NCBI RefSeq assembly: GCF_016786355.1
Contig: NZ_JADWYX010000056.1
Coordinates: 1-57,553, forward strand
Direction of reading: 5' to 3'
From: Frankia sp. AgB1.9
Lineage (GTDB): Bacteria; Actinomycetota; Actinomycetes; Frankiales; Frankiaceae
DNA: 57,553 nucleotides
The stretch's first letter is position 1; every line of letters begins with the position of its first letter. Below the pieces are notes generated by a model, which was not told the DNA's origin, ran no database searches, and saw nothing but the letters and a program-made list of their open reading frames with translations. The position numbers were made by a program, and so were the translations under genes. Below are positions 35,943 to 44,501 of this stretch, piece by piece.

Positions 35943-37319
35943 ATGGCTACATCACCAGGGGCCACGAACGGACTCGAACCAGCTGGAGCCGGGAACGGGC
36001 CCGACCCGGCCTCGCTCGGGCTGCGGGAGTCGCACACCTTCGACCGAGCCACGATCGCCGGCATCCAGCGTGCCGCGGCGACCGGGGTCTACGACATCCG
36101 CGGCGGGGGCGCCAAGCGCCGGCTCCCGCACTTCGACGACCTGCTCTTCCTGGGCTCGTCGATGTCGCGTTACCCCCTGGAGGGGTATCGCGAGCGGTGC
36201 GGCACCGACGTGATCCTCGGCGACCGCAACGCCAGCTACCCGCTGCGCCTGGCCATCCCGGTCACGATCGCCGGGATGAGCTTCGGCGCGCTGTCGGCCC
36301 AGGCGAAGGAGGCGCTCGGCCGGGGTGCCAGCGAGGTCGGCACCTCCACCACCACCGGCGACGGCGGGATGACGCCCGAGGAACGCGACCAGTCCAAGCA
36401 CCTCGTCTACCAGTACCTGCCGTCCCGCTACGGCATGAACCCGACCGACCTGCGCCGGGCCGACGCGATCGAGGTCGTGCTCGGCCAGGGCGCCAAGCCC
36501 GGCGGCGGCGGCATGCTGCTGGGCCAGAAGATCTCCGACCGGGTCGCCGAGATGCGCACCCTGCCGGCCGGGATCGACCAGCGCTCGGCCTGCCGGCACC
36601 CCGACTGGACCGGCCCCGACGACCTCGCCATCAAGATCCTCGAGCTGCGCGAGATCACCGACTGGGAGAAGCCGATCTACATCAAGATCGGTGCGTCGCG
36701 GACCTACTACGACGTGAAGCTCGCGGTCGCGGCCGGCGCCGACGTGGTCGTCGTCGACGGCATGCAGGGCGGGACCGCCGCCACCCAGGACGTCTTCATC
36801 GAGCACGTCGGCATCCCCACGCTGGCCGCGATCCCGCAGGCCGTCCAGGCTCTCCAGGAGCTGGGCCTGCACCGCAAGGTGCAGCTCGTCGTCTCCGGCG
36901 GGATCCGGACCGGGGCCGACGTCGCCAAGGCGATGGCCCTCGGCGCCGACGCGGTGGCGATCGGCACCGCGGCACTCATCGCGCTCGGCGACAACGACCC
37001 GCGCCACGCCGACGAGTACGCGGCGCTCGGTTCGGCGGCCGGCTTCTACGACGACTACCAGGACGGCAGCGACCCGGCCGGCATCACCACCCAGAACCCG
37101 GACCTCGCCGCCCGGCTCGACCCGGTCGAGGGCGGCCGGCGCATCGCCAACTACCTGCGGGTGCTGACGATGGAGGCGCAGGCCATCGCCAGGGCCTGCG
37201 GCAAGTCGCACCTGCGCAACCTGGAGCCCGAGGACCTGGTCGCCCTCACCATCGAGGCCGCGGCGATGGCCCGGGTCCCGCTCGCCGGCACCAGCTGGAT
37301 CCCGGGGCAGGGGCTGTGA
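35943..37319 (+). CDS. glxD: FMN-dependent glutamate synthase-like subunit (GlxD / MgsC-like)
   Basis: 458 residues forming a TIM-barrel FMN domain. FGALSAQAKEALGRGA, STTTGDGGM, GQGAKPGGGGMLLG, VDGMQGGTAAT and SGGIRTGADVAKAMALGAD are typical GltS blocks. The cysteine cluster that binds 3Fe-4S in full-length GltB is absent after ALIALGDNDP, so electron supply must differ. AGGAGG lies 6 bases before the ATG. Its TGA overlaps the FAD-oxidase GTG (GTGA). With GlxB and GlxC it should form glutamate or N-methylglutamate from 2-oxoglutarate. Confidence 0.92.
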   Translation: MATSPGATNGLEPAGAGNGPDPASLGLRESHTFDRATIAGIQRAAATGVYDIRGGGAKRRLPHFDDLLFLGSSMSRYPLEGYRERCGTDVILGDRNASYPLRLAIPVTIAGMSFGALSAQAKEALGRGASEVGTSTTTGDGGMTPEERDQSKHLVYQYLPSRYGMNPTDLRRADAIEVVLGQGAKPGGGGMLLGQKISDRVAEMRTLPAGIDQRSACRHPDWTGPDDLAIKILELREITDWEKPIYIKIGASRTYYDVKLAVAAGADVVVVDGMQGGTAATQDVFIEHVGIPTLAAIPQAVQALQELGLHRKVQLVVSGGIRTGADVAKAMALGADAVAIGTAALIALGDNDPRHADEYAALGSAAGFYDDYQDGSDPAGITTQNPDLAARLDPVEGGRRIANYLRVLTMEAQAIARACGKSHLRNLEPEDLVALTIEAAAMARVPLAGTSWIPGQGL

Positions 37320-38503
37320 GCCCGGCCGCCGACGTCGTGATCATCGGCGGCGGGCTGGAGGGCACGTCGGCGGCCTGGAACCTGACCCGGCGCGGCCTCA
37401 CCGACGTCGTCGTCTGTGAGCGCGCCACGGTCGCCTCCGGGGGCACCGGGAAGTCCAGCGGGATCGTGCGCTGCCACTACGGCGTCTCGTCGCTGGCCGC
37501 GATGGCGACGAGCAGCCTGGAGCTGTTCGAGAACGCCGCCGAGCTGCTCGGCACCGAGATCGGCTTCCACCAGACCGGCTATGTCGTCGGCGTCGGCGAG
37601 CCCAACGCCGACGCGCTGCGGGCCAGCCTCGCCGCCCAGCGCGCCGTCGGGGTCGACACCGAGGAGATCGACGCCGCCGAGGTCGCCGCGCTGTGGCCGG
37701 CGGCCCGGCTCGACGACTTCGCCGCCTTCGCCTGGGAACGGCGCGGCGGGTACGGCGACGCGTACTCCACGGCGCAGGCCTACGCGGCGGCGGCACGGCG
37801 CGCCGGGGCGACCATCCGGCAGGGCTGCCCGGTCGCGGAGATCCTCGTCGCCGGTAGCCGGGCCACCGGGGTGCGGCTCGCGGACGGCTCGACGATCGGG
37901 GCCGGCACCGTCGTGCTCGCGGCCGGGCCCTGGTCCGTCCCGCTGCTGGCGGCGCACGGGCTCGACCTGCCGATCACGGTGCACCGCGAGGAGATCGTCC
38001 TGATCGACCCGGGCGTCGAGCTCGGAACCGTCCCCGTCTTCTCGGATCTCGTGTCGCTGCAGTACGTCCGGCCGGAGGCGTCCGGGGAGCTCCTGTTCGG
38101 CAACAGCGACCTGTCCGTCCCGTCCCAGGCGGACCCGGACACGTACTCCAACCAGGCGACCGAGGCGTGCCTGGAGCGGGCCGCGGCCAAGCTGACCCAC
38201 CGGTTCCCGGGCCTCACGGGCGCGGGCGTCGCGAGCAGCTACGCCGGCTGCTACGACGTCACCCCCGACTTCAATCCGGTGATCTCGGCGAGTCCGATCG
38301 ACGGACTGATCATCGCGGCCGGCTTCAGCGGCCACGGTTTCAAGATCTCTCCGGCGGTCGGCCGGCTGGTCGCGGACCTGGTCGTCGACGGCCACAGCCA
38401 CGACCCGCGGATTCCCGAGTCCGACTTCCGGTTCACCCGCTTCGCCGAGAACGACCTGTTGCGCAGCCCCCACCCCTACGTCGGCGCGGGTGAGATGCGC
38501 TGA
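37316..38503 (+). CDS. FAD-dependent amine oxidoreductase (DAO / sarcosine oxidase beta-like)
   Basis: 395 residues. The Rossmann FAD motif is VVIIGGGLEGTSAAWNL (residues 6-22). SGIVRCHYG lies where covalent or near-flavin residues occur in sarcosine oxidases, and AAGFSGHGFKISPAVG is the C-terminal family block. It should oxidise a secondary amino acid such as N-methylglutamate or sarcosine. Translation is coupled to glxD by GTGA. Methylotroph Mgd enzymes have four subunits; here only this one is present, so it may act as a simple oxidase or with a partner elsewhere. Confidence 0.88.
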   Translation: MSPAADVVIIGGGLEGTSAAWNLTRRGLTDVVVCERATVASGGTGKSSGIVRCHYGVSSLAAMATSSLELFENAAELLGTEIGFHQTGYVVGVGEPNADALRASLAAQRAVGVDTEEIDAAEVAALWPAARLDDFAAFAWERRGGYGDAYSTAQAYAAAARRAGATIRQGCPVAEILVAGSRATGVRLADGSTIGAGTVVLAAGPWSVPLLAAHGLDLPITVHREEIVLIDPGVELGTVPVFSDLVSLQYVRPEASGELLFGNSDLSVPSQADPDTYSNQATEACLERAAAKLTHRFPGLTGAGVASSYAGCYDVTPDFNPVISASPIDGLIIAAGFSGHGFKISPAVGRLVADLVVDGHSHDPRIPESDFRFTRFAENDLLRSPHPYVGAGEMR

Positions 38504-38607
38504 CCTGGCGGCTCGCACCTGGCTCGCGGCACCCCCAGGCCGCCCGGCCGCTCGACCGGGGGCCTCACGTGGCCGCGGGCCCTATCCTTCGATCATGGAC
38601 GGCCAGC

Positions 38608-39273
38608 GTGCGTGACGACGAGCCCGAGGCCCTGGCGGCCGAGCGGGCGGCGGGCCCGGCGGCCCGGGAGGTCGACGCAGCCGCGTCACAGGAGGGCCGG
38701 CTCGAACGGCTCATCGCGGTCCAGGTACGCCGGCTGCGCCAGGCCGCCGGGCTCACGCTCGCCGAGCTGGCCACCCGCAGCGGCATCTCCAAGCCCATGC
38801 TCTCCAAGATCGAGAACGCGAACACCAGCTGCAGCCTGACCACGCTCGCCCGGCTGGCCGACGCCCTCGACGTTCCGGTCACCGCGCTGTTCCGCGGCGC
38901 CGACGACCAGCGCGAGGCCGTCTTCACGCCGGCCGGCGCGGGAGGCCGGATCGTCGCCCGCGGCACCCGGGTCGGCCACGACTACACGCTGCTCGGCGGT
39001 CTGCGCGGTCCACACAAGCGGATGGAGGCCCATCTGGTCACGCTCACCGAGCGCAGCGAGACCTTCCCGCTGTTCCAGCACCCCGGCACCGAGCTGCTCT
39101 ACATGCTCGACGGCGAGATGGTCTACGGCCACGGCGGTTCCAGCTACACCCTGCGGCCAGGCGACGCCCTCCAGCTCGACGGCGAGGGCGTCCACGGTCC
39201 GCAGGAGCTGATCTCCCTGCCCATTCGCTTCCTGTCCGTCGTCGCCTACGGCACGTCCGACGAGGCCCAGTAG
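38608..39273 (+). CDS. XRE-cupin transcriptional regulator
   Basis: 221 residues. The HTH is VRRLRQAAGLTLAELATRSG then ISKPMLSKIENANTSCSL (residues 35-75). A C-terminal cupin (EHLxT-type: ETFPLFQHPGTELLYMLDGE, then LRPGDALQLDGEGVHGP) is the sensor. Such proteins typically repress adjacent amine or amino-acid genes. It lies 104 bases behind the glnT-glx-FAD operon on the same strand and is its likely regulator. No Shine-Dalgarno precedes the GTG, and a six-codon frame (ATG at 38595) overlaps the start. Confidence 0.88.
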   Translation: MRDDEPEALAAERAAGPAAREVDAAASQEGRLERLIAVQVRRLRQAAGLTLAELATRSGISKPMLSKIENANTSCSLTTLARLADALDVPVTALFRGADDQREAVFTPAGAGGRIVARGTRVGHDYTLLGGLRGPHKRMEAHLVTLTERSETFPLFQHPGTELLYMLDGEMVYGHGGSSYTLRPGDALQLDGEGVHGPQELISLPIRFLSVVAYGTSDEAQ

Positions 39274-39308
39274 CAGCCGTGCCGTCCTGTTCAGGGGCAT
39301 CGCGCCAG

Positions 39309-39391
39309 TCATGATCGCCGTTTTAGCCCTGGGATGGTCGTAGAGACGTCCGCATCACGACCACCCCAGGGCCGAGACCGCGATCAAGGTC
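39309..39391. repeat. Palindromic intergenic repeat, copy 3
   Basis: It starts TCATGATCGCCGTTTTAGCC and ends CGATCAAGGT. Its arms pair imperfectly over about 29 bp. It lies between the XRE-cupin gene and the nitroreductase. Confidence 0.88.
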
Positions 39392-39492
39392 ACGCCAGAG
39401 CACCGAGCCACCTGGGCTTTTCGCGCGGGTTTGACTGCGACGTCAAAGTTGCAGTTGGGTTTGGGGGAGGGTGGGGCGGTGAGGAGGTCGCG

Positions 39493-40164
39493 ATGAGTGA
39501 GGCCAACGAGGACGCCGGCGCGCCGGCTGTCGATCTGTTCGAGGCGATGCGGACCGCGCGCTCGCTGCGACGTTTCAAGCCGGACCCGGTGCCCGACGAG
39601 GTGCTGGCACGCTGCCTGGAGGCGGCCACCTGGGCGCCCAGCGGCTCCAACCGCCAGGGATGGCGGTTCATCGTCCTGCGCTCCCCCGAGGCCCGCGCGG
39701 TGCTCGGCCCAGCGTTCCGAGCAGGCTGGGAATGGGTCTGCACCAGCATCTACGGCTACGAGCCACGCCCGACGCCCGACGACATGTCCAAGGCGGCCCG
39801 GCTGACCAGAACGATGCTGCACCTCGTCGAGAACTTCGAGAACGTGCCGGCCTACGTGCTCTTCTGCCACGAGCCGACCGGCTTCGTCGACGACTTCCTG
39901 GAGGCCGGCTCGATCTTCCCGGCCGTGCAGAACTTCCTGCTCGCCGCCCGCGCCCACGGCCTGGGCACCGTCCCGAGCACCTGGTTCACCTTCGGCGAGA
40001 AGCAGCTGCGCGAGGTCGTCGGCATCCCCGACGGCTGGCGGATCGCCTCCCTGGTCGCCGTCGGCTGGCCCGAGGGCAACCACGGCCCAGTCCGCCGCAA
40101 GCCCGTCTCCCGCGTGACCGCCCTGGACACCTGGGACAACCCCTTGATCAAGGACGACGCCTGA
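39493..40164 (+). CDS. Nitroreductase-family FMN oxidoreductase
   Basis: 223 residues. TARSLRRFKPDPVPDEVL and AATWAPSGSNRQGWRFIVL form the FMN phosphate and ring contacts. SIFPAVQNFLLAARAHGLGT and VAVGWPEGNHGPVRRKPV are the later family blocks. It reduces nitro groups or quinones, or acts on flavin. GAGGAGG lies 5 bases before the ATG. The gene is bracketed by palindromic repeats at 39309-39391 and 40207-40283, leaving it as a single-gene island between the glx operon and the ter genes. Confidence 0.92.
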   Translation: MSEANEDAGAPAVDLFEAMRTARSLRRFKPDPVPDEVLARCLEAATWAPSGSNRQGWRFIVLRSPEARAVLGPAFRAGWEWVCTSIYGYEPRPTPDDMSKAARLTRTMLHLVENFENVPAYVLFCHEPTGFVDDFLEAGSIFPAVQNFLLAARAHGLGTVPSTWFTFGEKQLREVVGIPDGWRIASLVAVGWPEGNHGPVRRKPVSRVTALDTWDNPLIKDDA

Positions 40165-40206
40165 CGCACCGAGACGAGCGCCGCTGGCACGGCAGGCCCC
40201 TCCGGG

Positions 40207-40283
40207 TGATCGCCGTTTCGGCCCTCCCATGGTCGTCATCGAGGCCGTCCTACAACCACGGGAGGGCGTAAACCGCGATCAAG
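40207..40283. repeat. Palindromic intergenic repeat, copy 4
   Basis: It starts TGATCGCCGTTTCGGCCCTC and ends CGATCAAG. The right arm carries more mismatches than copy 2. It lies between the convergent nitroreductase and TerD-TerA genes. Confidence 0.85.
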
Positions 40284-40366
40284 AAGACGCGGACGCGCCG
40301 GAGACTCGTTCGCGGCGGCCTGTCGGCGTCCCGCGTGAGCGTTGGCCGGCCGCGGCCGGCTCGGCG

Positions 40367-42274
40367 TCACCGGTCGCGCAGGCTCATGCCGTCGGGGGTC
40401 CAGTCGAGGGACCAGCCGTAGCGCAACGCGGCTTCTGCCTGTGGGCCGGTGAGGAACTCGTCCTCCCGGCGGATGACCAGGTCGTCCTGGGCGATGTGGA
40501 AGGACGCGACGACGCAGGTCCGGGACCCGGCCGGTGCGTCGCCGAGGCGGATCTCCAGGCTCTCGCCGGTACGGGCGCCGATGGTGAGGACCGGCCGCAG
40601 CAGGTCCCATTCCGGCGCTCCGTGCAGGCCGTAGGCGAAGACGAAGAAACGTTTGAACGTCGCCAGCGCGCGGAGGTCGACGAACATCGTCTGGCCCTCG
40701 TGCTCGTCACGCGAGGTCAGGGCGAGGACCTGCCGGCCGGACGCGCCGGCTCCGGGCGCGCTGGTGGCGCCGCCGAGGGTCTGCAGTACGCCGGAGGCGC
40801 CGTCGAGCGACTGCCACAGGCAGCCGAGCTGCAGGTCGCTCGGGCGCGGCAGCCCGGTCCTGGTCGTCAACGCGGTCCAGCGCAGGGTGACGGTGAGTGA
40901 GCCGGATCCTCGTTTCTCCGCGGTCCAGGCGGTCACGGGATGGCCCTCGTCGAGCGAGGTGACGTGCTCTAGGCGTTGCCGGTAGCGGGCCGACCGCTCG
41001 CCGAACGTCACCGGGCGCGGCCCGTCGCCCGATGAGGCGCCCGATCGGCCCGCGCCGGAGGCGGACGACTGACCGCCTAGGTCAAGCGCGGACGGTCCCG
41101 GCGCGTGACCGGCAGGGGCTGGCGTGTCGTACGCGCCGCCACCGAGATCCAGCGCCGATCCACCACCCGCAGCGGCTGGCCGCCCGGCGGCGGGCGGAGC
41201 CAGAGGGGCATCACGGTCCAGGTCAAGCGGCGAGCGACCAGGGGCGGACGGCTGTGGTCCGTGCCCGGCACCGCCGAGGTCGAGCCCGGAGCGGCCGCTC
41301 GGCGCGGCCGGCGGCGAGGACGCACCGGGTGGCACGGGCGAACCGGGTGGCGCAGGGGCGGCATCGTCCAGGTCGAGTGGCGACCAGGTGGCCGGCCGGG
41401 CCGGCGCGGGTGGCTCCGGGCGTGGCGGCGCCTGCGGTCCTGGCCGGGGTGGCGCCGCGGGCGGGCGTGGCGTCACCGGCGGCCGGGAGAACACCGGGCC
41501 GCGTTCGCCCGGCCGGGCGGCCGCGGCCGGCGGGCGCTGCGCCGACGGCCGGGACGGCGCGGGCCGGCCTGGCGCAGGGCTGGCGGCCTGGGTCGGGCTG
41601 GCCGCCGGCGTCGCCGGCCGTGGCGGGTGCAGATGGTCGGCGACCTTGCGACGCGAGCGGGTCGGCGAGGAGCGGGTGACGAAGGCGGCGACGTCGGCCG
41701 GGCGGGCCGGCTCGACCTCGTGGCCGTGCTCGACCAGTCCGGGCAGGCCGTTCGTGTACCCCTGGCCGACGGCGCGGAACTTCCAGCTCCCGGCATGCCG
41801 GTAGAGCTCGCCGAAGATCATGACGGTCTCCTGGCCGGTCTCCGGCGCCACGTCGTACCGGGCGATCTCGGCGCCGTCCGCCTGGTTCAGCACCCGGATA
41901 TACGGGTCACCCACAGAGCGGAAGGTCTGCCCGCGGGCGGCGGCGTCGAAGATCGCCGCACCGAGTCGCAGCCGGGTGATCCCGGCCGGTATCGCGGAAA
42001 GGGTGACGACGAGCGTCTCGGCATCGGGCCGGCCGGCAGCGGCCGGTGCCGAGGTGACCGCCCCCTCCCCCGGGTTCGGCGTCTGGTGCGCGAGCAGTAC
42101 CTCCGGCGACCCACCGGCCGCGCCGGCGTGGTCGACGACGATCACGCCGTCCACCTCGAGGGCGCTCGGGCCACCGGGCAGGTCGCGCCAGCCGAGCTCG
42201 ACACGGACCTGCCGCAGCCCGGGCGCGGCGGCGGCGAGCTGCAGGTTTCCGCCCTTGGGCAGGGTCACGCTCAT
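40367..42274 (-). CDS. TerD-TerA fusion stress protein with motif-repeat linker
   Basis: 635 residues in three parts. Residues 1-175 are a TerD domain ending with the hallmark VMIFGELYRHAGSWKFRAVGQGY region (151-173). Residues 176-420 are a Pro/Ala linker with five SxLDL motifs (298, 329, 348, 373 and 395). Residues 420-635 are TerA-like (SLTVTLRWTAL, LQLGCLWQSLDG, VLQTLGG). The TerD calcium motif FDLD is replaced by SALEVDG and the acidic GDDE-type loop by RPDAE, so Ca2+ binding may be weak. Ter systems act in tellurite, phage and membrane stress. It is last in a minus-strand group with a small helical protein and TelA. Confidence 0.87.
   Translation of the reverse strand: MSVTLPKGGNLQLAAAAPGLRQVRVELGWRDLPGGPSALEVDGVIVVDHAGAAGGSPEVLLAHQTPNPGEGAVTSAPAAAGRPDAETLVVTLSAIPAGITRLRLGAAIFDAAARGQTFRSVGDPYIRVLNQADGAEIARYDVAPETGQETVMIFGELYRHAGSWKFRAVGQGYTNGLPGLVEHGHEVEPARPADVAAFVTRSSPTRSRRKVADHLHPPRPATPAASPTQAASPAPGRPAPSRPSAQRPPAAAARPGERGPVFSRPPVTPRPPAAPPRPGPQAPPRPEPPAPARPATWSPLDLDDAAPAPPGSPVPPGASSPPAAPSGRSGLDLGGAGHGPQPSAPGRSPLDLDRDAPLAPPAAGRPAAAGGGSALDLGGGAYDTPAPAGHAPGPSALDLGGQSSASGAGRSGASSGDGPRPVTFGERSARYRQRLEHVTSLDEGHPVTAWTAEKRGSGSLTVTLRWTALTTRTGLPRPSDLQLGCLWQSLDGASGVLQTLGGATSAPGAGASGRQVLALTSRDEHEGQTMFVDLRALATFKRFFVFAYGLHGAPEWDLLRPVLTIGARTGESLEIRLGDAPAGSRTCVVASFHIAQDDLVIRREDEFLTGPQAEAALRYGWSLDWTPDGMSLRDR
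41072..41383 (-). repeat. Five SxLDL motif repeats in the TerD-TerA linker
   Basis: The coding region spells SPLDLD, SGLDLGG, SPLDLD, SALDLGG and SALDLGG, spaced 19-31 residues apart by Pro/Ala-rich filler. The TelA protein two genes upstream starts MSDALNLGG, a near match. Confidence 0.8.
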
Positions 42275-42410
42275 CAGGCCCCCACCCGCTCACGGTCGCC
42301 GGCCCGCGCCCGTCCACGGCCGTCGTTCGTGGGCGCGGTCGTCATCGGCTCTTCGCCGTCGGCTGGACGTGGACGGTCCAGGTCTTCAGTGGTCAAGGCG
42401 GGTCGCCCGG

Positions 42411-42923
42411 TCAGTCGAGGTCGAGGTCGGAGCGGCGGAACTTGGCGTCCAGGAACCGCGCCTGGATCGCGAGCTTCGCGGCATCTCCGGTGTACACGAG
42501 ATCCTGCAGCTCGTTCACGCCTTCGTCGAGCAGCACCAGTTGGCGGAGCAGGTCGTCGCCGGGCGAGCTGCCGGTGAGCCCCGGCCGTTCGGCGTACCGC
42601 GCCGGCAACGCCAGGTAGTCGCCGAGCGCCCGCGGCAGGTAGTCGTTGATGATCGCGGTGAGGTTGCGCAGCTCCTCGGCCTGGGCGGACCGGGCCTCGA
42701 TGTAGCGCAGCAACGGGCGCAGGACGTCGTCGATGTCGCGTACGACCGGGACCGCGCCGGGTGGCAGCCTGGCGCCGTCCCGGTCCGCCTGGGCGACGAT
42801 CCCGGCCAGCTCGGTCCCCAGCTCGCGAGCCCGCCCGGCGGCCGCCGTGCGCGGGTCGTTCTCACCGGGGGCGACGCGGGTGCCGCTGTCTGGTTCCTCC
42901 GCGTCTCGCCGTCGCCGGAACAC
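42411..42923 (-). CDS. Small predicted helical protein of the ter locus
   Basis: 170 residues, mainly helical, with a charged Arg/Glu N-terminus (FRRRRDAEE). No catalytic motif or membrane segment is visible. Position between telA and the TerD-TerA gene suggests that it works with TelA, as similar small proteins sit beside TelA in other actinobacteria; that is an inference. Heptad-like leucines occur near 85-140. The ATG lacks a strong Shine-Dalgarno. It lies 86 bases after telA and 136 bases before the terD gene. Confidence 0.7.
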   Translation of the reverse strand: MFRRRRDAEEPDSGTRVAPGENDPRTAAAGRARELGTELAGIVAQADRDGARLPPGAVPVVRDIDDVLRPLLRYIEARSAQAEELRNLTAIINDYLPRALGDYLALPARYAERPGLTGSSPGDDLLRQLVLLDEGVNELQDLVYTGDAAKLAIQARFLDAKFRRSDLDLD

Positions 42924-43009
42924 CGCTCCTCCAGTTCGTCACTCAAGCCGAGCGGTTCCGCGCGCGCCGGGCCGCCGCCGGATCACCAACGGCCGGCGGT
43001 CGGTCGTGG

Positions 43010-44239
43010 TCAGCGCTCGTTCGCGCGGGCCCGCTCCAGGTACGACTTCGATCGTCCCACCTGGGTCTCCAGCGCGGCGACCGTCGTGGCCATGCTGTCG
43101 ACCGCCTTCGCGCGGTAGGTGTCGATCGCGTCCATCGTGGCGAAGATGTTGTCGAACGCGGTCTGCAGCGCCTCGACGCTGACCGTGCTGGAGGCGGCCT
43201 GCTCCTGGATCTCGGCGGACTGGGTGCGCAGCAGCTCGCTGGTCCGCACGATCATGTCGTTCGTCGTGGCGTTCAGCGCGTTGATCTGGTCGAGCACCAG
43301 CTTCTGGTTGGCCAGCGCCTGCGCGACGATCACCGCGGTGCGCAGCGCGGCGACCGTGGTCGTCTGGGCCCGGTCGACGCCCTTGATCAGCTCGATGTTG
43401 TTCTTGCGGACCAGGTCGAGGGCCAGGTAGCCCTGCACGCTGACGGCGAGCTGGGTGAGCAGGTCCTGCTGGCGCTGACGGATCGGGAACAGGCCGTCGG
43501 AGCTGAGCGCCTCGGCCGCCTGTGGGTCGGTGTACCGCAGCTGCTCGACCTTCGCCGTGACAGCGCCGTCGAGCGCCTTGGCGAGGGTGGCGTACTCGGT
43601 GAGCTTGCCCATCGCCGCCCACAGGTTCGCCTTCTCCTGCTCGATGGCGGCGTTGTCCTGGCGCAGCTCGTCCTGGCCCGAGCCAAGCGCCGTGATGATG
43701 GCGTCGAGCTGCTTCTGGGCCGACTGGTAGCGCTGGAAGTAGGCGGCGATCTTGTTGCCCATCGGCACCATGCCGAGCAGCTTGCGGGCGCCCTTGAGGT
43801 CGGCGCGGCCCGGGTCCAGGTCGGTGACCGTGTGGCGCAGCTCGACGAGCGTGCCGGCCACCCGGGTCTGGGCGTCGCCGACCGGGCCGCCGCGGCCGCG
43901 GCTGGCCTTCATCGCCGCCGCCGGCCGGTCGAGCATCCGGTTCGACACCCGGGCGGACGCGATGATCTCCCGCTCACCCATCCGGGCGATGTCGTTGATC
44001 TTTTCCTGGAACGCGGGGCTGCGCGGGTCCTGGCTGGCGAGCTCGTCCGCGAAGGCGGCGGCCCGCTGGCGCAGCTGGGCCCGCGTCGACTCGTCGATCG
44101 GGACCATGCTGTCGACCTGGTCGTCGGGGATCACGGCCACCGGCGCCGGCGGGGTGAGCTGAACCGCGCTCACGCCGGGCTTGGTCGTGGAGACGGTCGG
44201 CGGCGCCAGTGGCCCGCCGAGGTTCAACGCATCCGACAT
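43010..44239 (-). CDS. telA: TelA-family toxic-anion resistance protein
   Basis: 409 residues, almost all helical and coiled-coil. The family core runs from FAKALDG-like (TLAKALDGAVTAKVEQLRY) through LRTAVIVAQALANQKLVLDQINALN and DMIVRTSELL to the C-terminus. It is soluble. TelA proteins accompany ter genes and tellurite or phage-stress responses. The ATG at 44239 has GGGAGGG 6 bases upstream. The N-terminus MSDALNLGG matches the SxLDLGG motif repeated in the TerD-TerA linker. It heads the three-gene minus-strand ter group. Confidence 0.92.
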   Translation of the reverse strand: MSDALNLGGPLAPPTVSTTKPGVSAVQLTPPAPVAVIPDDQVDSMVPIDESTRAQLRQRAAAFADELASQDPRSPAFQEKINDIARMGEREIIASARVSNRMLDRPAAAMKASRGRGGPVGDAQTRVAGTLVELRHTVTDLDPGRADLKGARKLLGMVPMGNKIAAYFQRYQSAQKQLDAIITALGSGQDELRQDNAAIEQEKANLWAAMGKLTEYATLAKALDGAVTAKVEQLRYTDPQAAEALSSDGLFPIRQRQQDLLTQLAVSVQGYLALDLVRKNNIELIKGVDRAQTTTVAALRTAVIVAQALANQKLVLDQINALNATTNDMIVRTSELLRTQSAEIQEQAASSTVSVEALQTAFDNIFATMDAIDTYRAKAVDSMATTVAALETQVGRSKSYLERARANER

Positions 44240-44501
44240 GTCGGCCCTCCCGCCGCGCCCCGGCGTTCTCGCCCTGAGCAATGCTCGCTCTAACCAAGGC
44301 TCACGCGGGGTGTTCCAACTGTCCACGACCCTACGCCGACATACTTAGCAGACCTTCTCGCGCGCGTCGGTCGTTCAGCGGACAGGCTGGCAGCGGCGGG
44401 TGTCCAGGCCCGCACGGTGATCGTCATCGGCTCGGCGGGCCGGCCGGGGCCGCGGGCCCGGGACAGCCGTCAGGCGTCCCGGAGCCACGCGCCCCGTCGG
44501 G

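Noticed and set aside
34640..37315. Open frame continuous upstream of the FAD oxidase, giving a protein of about 1287 residues
   Set aside because: The upstream part overlaps glxB, glxC and glxD out of frame and has Arg/Pro-rich nonsense composition. The real oxidase starts at the GTG overlapping the glxD stop.
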